A stretch of 64,000 nt of DNA. Source: Macrocystis pyrifera. Its lineage: Eukaryota > Sar > Phaeophyceae > Laminariales > Laminariaceae. Where the stretch lies: contig JASSKH010000005.1 in the NCBI GenBank assembly GCA_031763025.1, positions 7,541,570 through 7,605,569 on the forward strand. The letters run 5' to 3'. Below, piece after piece: positions 61,301-64,000 of this stretch. Every line of letters starts with the position of its first letter. The stretch's first letter is position 1. A program made the translations under genes and the position numbers. Under the pieces are notes generated by a model. The model saw nothing but the letters and a program-made list of their open reading frames with translations. It was not told where the DNA came from and searched no databases.

Positions 61301-63007
61301 CTATTCGTAATACTACGGTATTACAGCAGTTGTTGTGAGCGGCATAGATGGAAACTTATCAAACGACACTGATTCACAGATACTACAAGCACGTACTGCA
61401 GTACTTGATGCCCCGTACCTCGTCATCGTCCATCCGGTCGACCGCGACAACCTCGGACCCCAAGGTCGCTGCCAGCCCCGCCCCGTGCTGCGTCCAGAGC
61501 AACCCCTCCGCGTTCGCCGTGACCATCACGTGGAACCCGAGATCACGGACCTGATCAAGCGACTCCCTGATTTTGTGATTAAAACGACGCCGGGTGGGCA
61601 AACCCAAGGTGCAAAACATTTTCATACGTAGCGGCGAGATCACGAACGAAGGAAAAAAAACAAAAAAAGAATGAACGAACGACAACAATGGGAACGAAAC
61701 GAAACCGAAGAAAAAAAAAAGCAAAAATACGAGGGGGGAAAAAAAGAAAAAAAAAAGAAGAAAGAAAAAAAAAAAATCATCATGGAGGACAAAAAAGGAA
61801 AGGAGATGCAAGTACTCGTACGTGCCACAATGAGAACGCACTCCGAAACCAACTATTACCGGGGGCCATAGTTAATAGAACCAAATATTGTTGGTAAAAA
61901 TGGGTAAATATATAGGTTTTTGTGTGCACCGTAGGTCCCATTTACTATGGTCCCCCCGTAATATTGATAAAAATCATGGAATTATCGAAAAAAAAAAAAA
62001 TCGTTCAAACGTTTCGCAGCGTCGTGCTCTCAAAGAAACACCCCCCCCACCACGGTCAATGACCCCCCCCCCCCGCCCCCCTCCTCTCCCCCACGAACCT
62101 CCCCATTCCCCTATCCTTTCCCCACCTCCCTCTTCCACCCCGCCTTCCTTCCTTCCTTCCTTCTTCCTTCCTTCCTCCCGTCTTCTGCCCGTGTGCCTCT
62201 CATTCCAACGACACTACGCATCGAAGAGATCATGATCTAGATAATCCATGAACAAGTCCTGCTGCTATATATCTGGCGTCAACAGATGTTGCGCGCGGAA
62301 AAGTCGTACCCGGTACGTACGACACAGACCCAGCTCGGCCAGAAAACATGAAGTGCGCGTACAGATCCCAACCCAGCAACAACCACATGATCTATGCATT
62401 AGCTGTACCTTTCGCAGGTAACAGATACCTGGTACAAAATAAGTGAGTGTGATCTGATATATCTGGTCTCCCAAATGATTCTATATATCACAACAAAAAA
62501 CGGGGATCTTATCTCTCAACTGCTCGATGCGCGAGACCAACTCAAACCACCATCTATTTCTAACTGTACAAGATCGTGCATACAAATTCGGGCATCGATC
62601 TGTCTTGTCTCGAAAAGTCTAGAAAATTGAAACGGGGATCTGATCTGTTCTGATCTGTTCTGATCTGTTCTGATCTGATCTACACGCGTGAAACACACCC
62701 ACAACCACAATCTAGATTGTGCACATGGTACAAAACCAGGAAACATCTTTCCCGAAAATATCTATTAGCAGATCGGGATCGAGATCACAACCTAGATCGC
62801 GAAATCATGAAACGGGGATCTGATCTGATCTGATCTGATCTGATCTGGTTTGTTGGATGAATGAAACACCCACCTATCCCACAAGTCGTCGACGACGAGA
62901 AGACAGGTAAGACCCCTTGTCGCCAGATGTGCCGCCAGGAAAGCCGCCACCTCCCCTTCCCGTGGACCGCGCATGCCCCAAGGGAGTTCCACTTCCACCT
63001 CGTCATC
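44512..63007 (-). CDS. NB-ARC-TPR protein with coiled-coil tail, N-terminus missing
   Basis: A STAND-type ATPase, a class acting as a ligand-triggered receptor/switch; in brown algae it is proposed to serve immunity. Exons (minus): 63007-62874, 61566-61419, 60426-60358, 59847-59726, 59365-59284, 58926-58858, 58406-58341, 57786-57673, 57251-57043, 56700-56508, 55107-54973, 54206-54031, 53421-53191, 52563-52443, 51053-50962, 49422-49167, 48468 to about 48.2 kb, ending 47934, 46593-46501, 45363-45307 and 44646-44512. NB-ARC landmarks: Walker B CLLVVDDLWD, sensor-like FHVMVTANAEG, GLPL-like CRYAPHALVMIG, winged-helix RYLHLAILPRH. TPRs of kinesin-light-chain type: NREAEACYRQSMEIWERTLG, SGLNNLAILL, GLNNLALLYTSQG, AAERLHREALSIREARLG, TLGDEHPVTEESLQALK. 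After a Gly/Ala linker come Q/E/R-rich helices (RQQQREQEQRVKWEQAQ). Phases agree except at 56.5-55.1 and 48.2 kb. No P-loop exon was found. Confidence 0.85.
45530..45617 (-). mobile_element. Family B 3'-end fragment
   Basis: Minus strand: long C run, ACGACTACGGCCATGCATGA, GATCGAGTTCGTCTC, ATCGAGTACCCCCC. In a NB-ARC-TPR intron. Confidence 0.6.
46783..46808. repeat. (TA)n microsatellite
   Basis: About 13 TA units in a NB-ARC-TPR intron. Confidence 0.8.
47375..47880 (+). mobile_element. SINE-like family B, near full length, copy 3
   Basis: Starts CTATAGTATATACCTGGTAT and ends CATGCATGATTACGAGTCCC followed by C-rich DNA. It lies in the NB-ARC-TPR intron between 47934 and 46593; the poly(C) end lies about 55 bp from the upstream exon. 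Confidence 0.75.
48062..48095 (-). repeat. In-frame hexanucleotide repeat coding (KA)n
   Basis: TTAGCC repeated on the plus strand. On the coding minus strand it reads AEAKAKAKAKAAV in the linker between TPRs and coiled coil. Confidence 0.6.
48964..49109 (+). mobile_element. Poly(C)-tailed LINE, 3' end, copy 5
   Basis: Frame NERPYVGGVSIRSRNGAPS continues to KASNKRVRP and then into the C tail as prolines. It is followed by a family B 3'-end fragment (49110-49140). Inserted in an intron of the NB-ARC-TPR gene. Confidence 0.75.
49757..49847 (+). mobile_element. Family B 3'-end fragment
   Basis: TAGGGATGCGAGGGTCTATG through ACTACGGCCATGCATGAGAT, then ATCGAGTACA twice and a C run. Confidence 0.65.
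50090..50612 (+). mobile_element. SINE-like family B, diverged, copy 4
   Basis: All family segments are present with more substitutions. It ends CATCAGTACCTCCCCCTCCC. In the NB-ARC-TPR intron between 50962 and 49422. Confidence 0.7.
51303..51421 (-). mobile_element. MITE family A, copy 6 (first of a tandem pair)
   Basis: The left TIR G run is expanded to 15 G before ACCATAGTA. The right TIR is TTGGCCCCCCGTAATA. It is separated from copy 7 by only a few bases and lies in a NB-ARC-TPR intron. Confidence 0.8.
51429..51537 (-). mobile_element. MITE family A, copy 7 (second of a tandem pair)
   Basis: TIRs TATTACGGGGGTCCATAG and CTACGGACCCCCGTAATA. The GTTAACGGGACC inner TIR variant matches copy 2 better than its neighbour, so the pair arose from two insertions and not from a local duplication (inference). 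Confidence 0.85.
52795..52898 (+). mobile_element. MITE family A, copy 8
   Basis: TIRs TATTACGGGGGACTATAG and CTATGGTCCCGCGTGG. In the NB-ARC-TPR intron between 53191 and 52563. Confidence 0.8.
53078..53175 (+). mobile_element. Family B 3'-end fragment
   Basis: GGCTCCGTCCCGGCATTGCA through CATGCATGATGTCGAGTGTA, then C-rich tail. Ends about 15 bp from a TPR exon (53421-53191), close to its donor. Confidence 0.65.
53708..53762. repeat. GGTTC pentamer repeat
   Basis: About nine GGTTC units in the intron between exons 54031 and 53421. Confidence 0.75.
55336..55396 (-). other. Possible exon with CAG (polyQ) run in the NB-ARC-TPR gene
   Basis: A strong acceptor (T13 then CGCAG, at 55397) opens a frame reading VLLALKCA followed by Gln from a CAG run until TAG. 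A micro-exon candidate at about 56183-56157 (CASAIFSNK, between CTCAG and GTGGTG) is also in phase. Either or both could bridge exons 56508 and 55107; not settled. Confidence 0.35.
56404..56478 (+). mobile_element. Family B 3'-end fragment, duplicated motif
   Basis: CTCTACGGCCATGCACG occurs twice, then ATATCGAGTACGCCCC and a C run. Confidence 0.55.
58530..58762 (+). repeat. 22-bp minisatellite
   Basis: About ten units of AGGACTACTGTCAACCGTCA plus GC with small changes, inside the intron between exons 58858 and 58406. Confidence 0.8.
60666..60816. repeat. ~26-bp minisatellite with palindromic core
   Basis: Six units of CCTACTGTACGTACAGTAGT plus ACAATA. Each unit contains the palindrome CTACTGTACGTACAGTAG or a variant of it. 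Confidence 0.8.
61149..61256 (+). mobile_element. MITE family A, copy 9
   Basis: TIRs TATTACGGAGGACCATAG and CTATGGTCCCCCGCAATA. In the NB-ARC-TPR intron between 61419 and 60426. Confidence 0.85.
61855..61964 (-). mobile_element. MITE family A, copy 10
   Basis: TIRs TATTACCGGGGGCCATAG and CTATGGTCCCCCCGTAATA. In the NB-ARC-TPR intron between 62874 and 61566. Confidence 0.85.
62635..62682. repeat. GATCTGTTCT tandem run
   Basis: GATCTGTTCT ×3-4 near 62640-62680. A related GATCT/TGATC run is at 62816-62847; both follow AAACGGGGATCTGATCTG, so they are two copies of one short unit. Confidence 0.65.
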
Positions 63008-63840
63008 CTGTCAGTGTCGTGCAGTGCACATTAAAAAGTGCATACCAATAGCGTAAGTTGGGAAAATCAGAAAAATTGGAAGAACAAATTAACACACAAC
63101 ACGGAACAGAGGAACACGGGACACAAAACACAGAACAAAATAAAAAATAACATGTGCAAAGAGAAGGAATTACACAAAAATTAAACACAACGCACAAGAC
63201 ACAACAAACCCCAAAAAAGAACAAAACAGAACAGAACAGAACAGGACAGAACAGAACATAACAGAACAGAATAGAACAGAACCGAAACATGACACAAAAA
63301 CAAAAACAAACAAAAAAACAAAAAAACCAAATAAAAACACAAAAAAGACAACAACATTTGTGAGTAAGCAATTAAAAAAAAACTGCAGAGGGGCCAGCAC
63401 GATGAAGACCACTCACGCACACGCGCGGGCGTTTCAAGCAGAGCAAAAACAAAGAGGGGCGTTTCGAAGCCGCCGTCGATTGTCGCCGCCGAACAATCGT
63501 TCTCCTGATAACCGTAACCCCAATCTTCGACCCTGCACAACCTCCGACAGCTCATATAGATCATCCGTCACCTATTCATAGAAAATTCGTCATCTTGTTC
63601 CCCGCCTGCCGTTGTGCGAGGTTTGTGCAGTATCTCCATAGTGCAGATCCAACCCAGGAAACGGGTGCCATGATACGTATAGATCATGCGGACCGACTAC
63701 ACCGCTCCCACCAGACAACACGAGATTCTGCTGTGGATCGTACGTACTAATCAGGAAGCCATTCGTCTTGAACCATCGAGTTCATGCAGAGAGGATTGCA
63801 TAATCCGACCGACGTACGAACTCCTCTCTCTCCCCCCCCC
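63008..63840. other. Upstream of NB-ARC exon: P-loop exon not recognised
   Basis: A frame around 63417-63560 ends at a good donor (GTGTGC|GTGAGT), but its translation does not resemble NB-ARC. ACAGA/ACAAA-rich repeats fill 63100-63350. The P-loop exon may be beyond 64000. Confidence 0.4.
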
Positions 63841-64000
63841 GATCAATTCATTCGAAGCTGTCATCCATTGCAAGTCTGCGTCACAAGCGGCTCTTAAGCA
63901 GGATGCAGCTCACGCGTTACGCGACTCGTCCGACACCTCATGGCGCTCCGCGCTTGGTGCAAGCAAACGGTTTTTTATGCCTGGTCGGTGAAACCCCACG
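63841..64000 (+). mobile_element. SINE-like family B, 5'-truncated, runs off right edge
   Basis: Starts internally (GATCAATTCATTCGAAGCTG) right after a C run at 63830-63840, and contains the GGATGCAGCTCACGCGTTAC and CTTGGTGCAAGCAA segments. Confidence 0.7.

Overview
This window is eukaryotic nuclear DNA, most likely from a brown alga (Phaeophyceae) or a close stramenopile relative. The reasons are GC-rich exons with GT-AG introns, very long repeat-filled introns, long homopolymer C/G tracts, and a NB-ARC-TPR gene built from many small exons, an architecture known from Ectocarpus. The species assignment is inference. There are no bacterial operons, CRISPR arrays or rRNA genes.

Layout. At 1-9.4 kb, minus strand, are the exons of two neighbouring genes, or of one fused gene: a DUF924-family protein (five exons, 9343 to 3105) followed by a TilS-like PP-loop ATPase (about 2.67 kb to the left edge). 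The 3.96-kb first intron of the DUF924 gene holds a large foldback element and a MITE. At 10.7-14.65 kb lies a decayed Ty1/copia retrotransposon with one recognisable (3') LTR. From 14.7 to 27 kb I see no convincing gene, but there are two copies of a tRNA-derived SINE, two small MITE families, a 119-nt uninterrupted poly(C) tract and a LINE 3' end. From 27.95 to 38.25 kb runs a satellite of 84-bp subrepeats grouped in sixes (about 504 bp), encoding Thr/Pro-rich repeats in a broken reading frame and interrupted by a LINE fragment. From 38.5 to 44 kb are retroposon clusters and an assembly gap (43845-43944).

From 63.0 down to 44.5 kb, minus strand, runs one large gene. NB-ARC exons come first, then TPR exons of kinesin-light-chain type, a Gly/Ala-rich linker and Gln/Glu/Arg-rich coiled-coil exons. 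I could assign splice sites and phases to 19 exons, and the phases agree at every junction tested except near 55.4-56.2 kb and 48.2 kb. Its introns hold five MITEs, two long SINE-like copies, a LINE 3' end and several minisatellites. The P-loop exon was not found and may lie beyond the right edge.

The most unusual signal is a set of retroposons ending in poly(C) instead of poly(A). A LINE whose last reading frame runs into the C tail and an unrelated ~500-bp SINE-like family both end in GAGTAC[A/G]CC(C)n, which suggests that the SINE borrows the LINE machinery. A second unexplained signal is the 9-mer TACCTGGTA, found 26 times by eye where about 0.5 would be expected.
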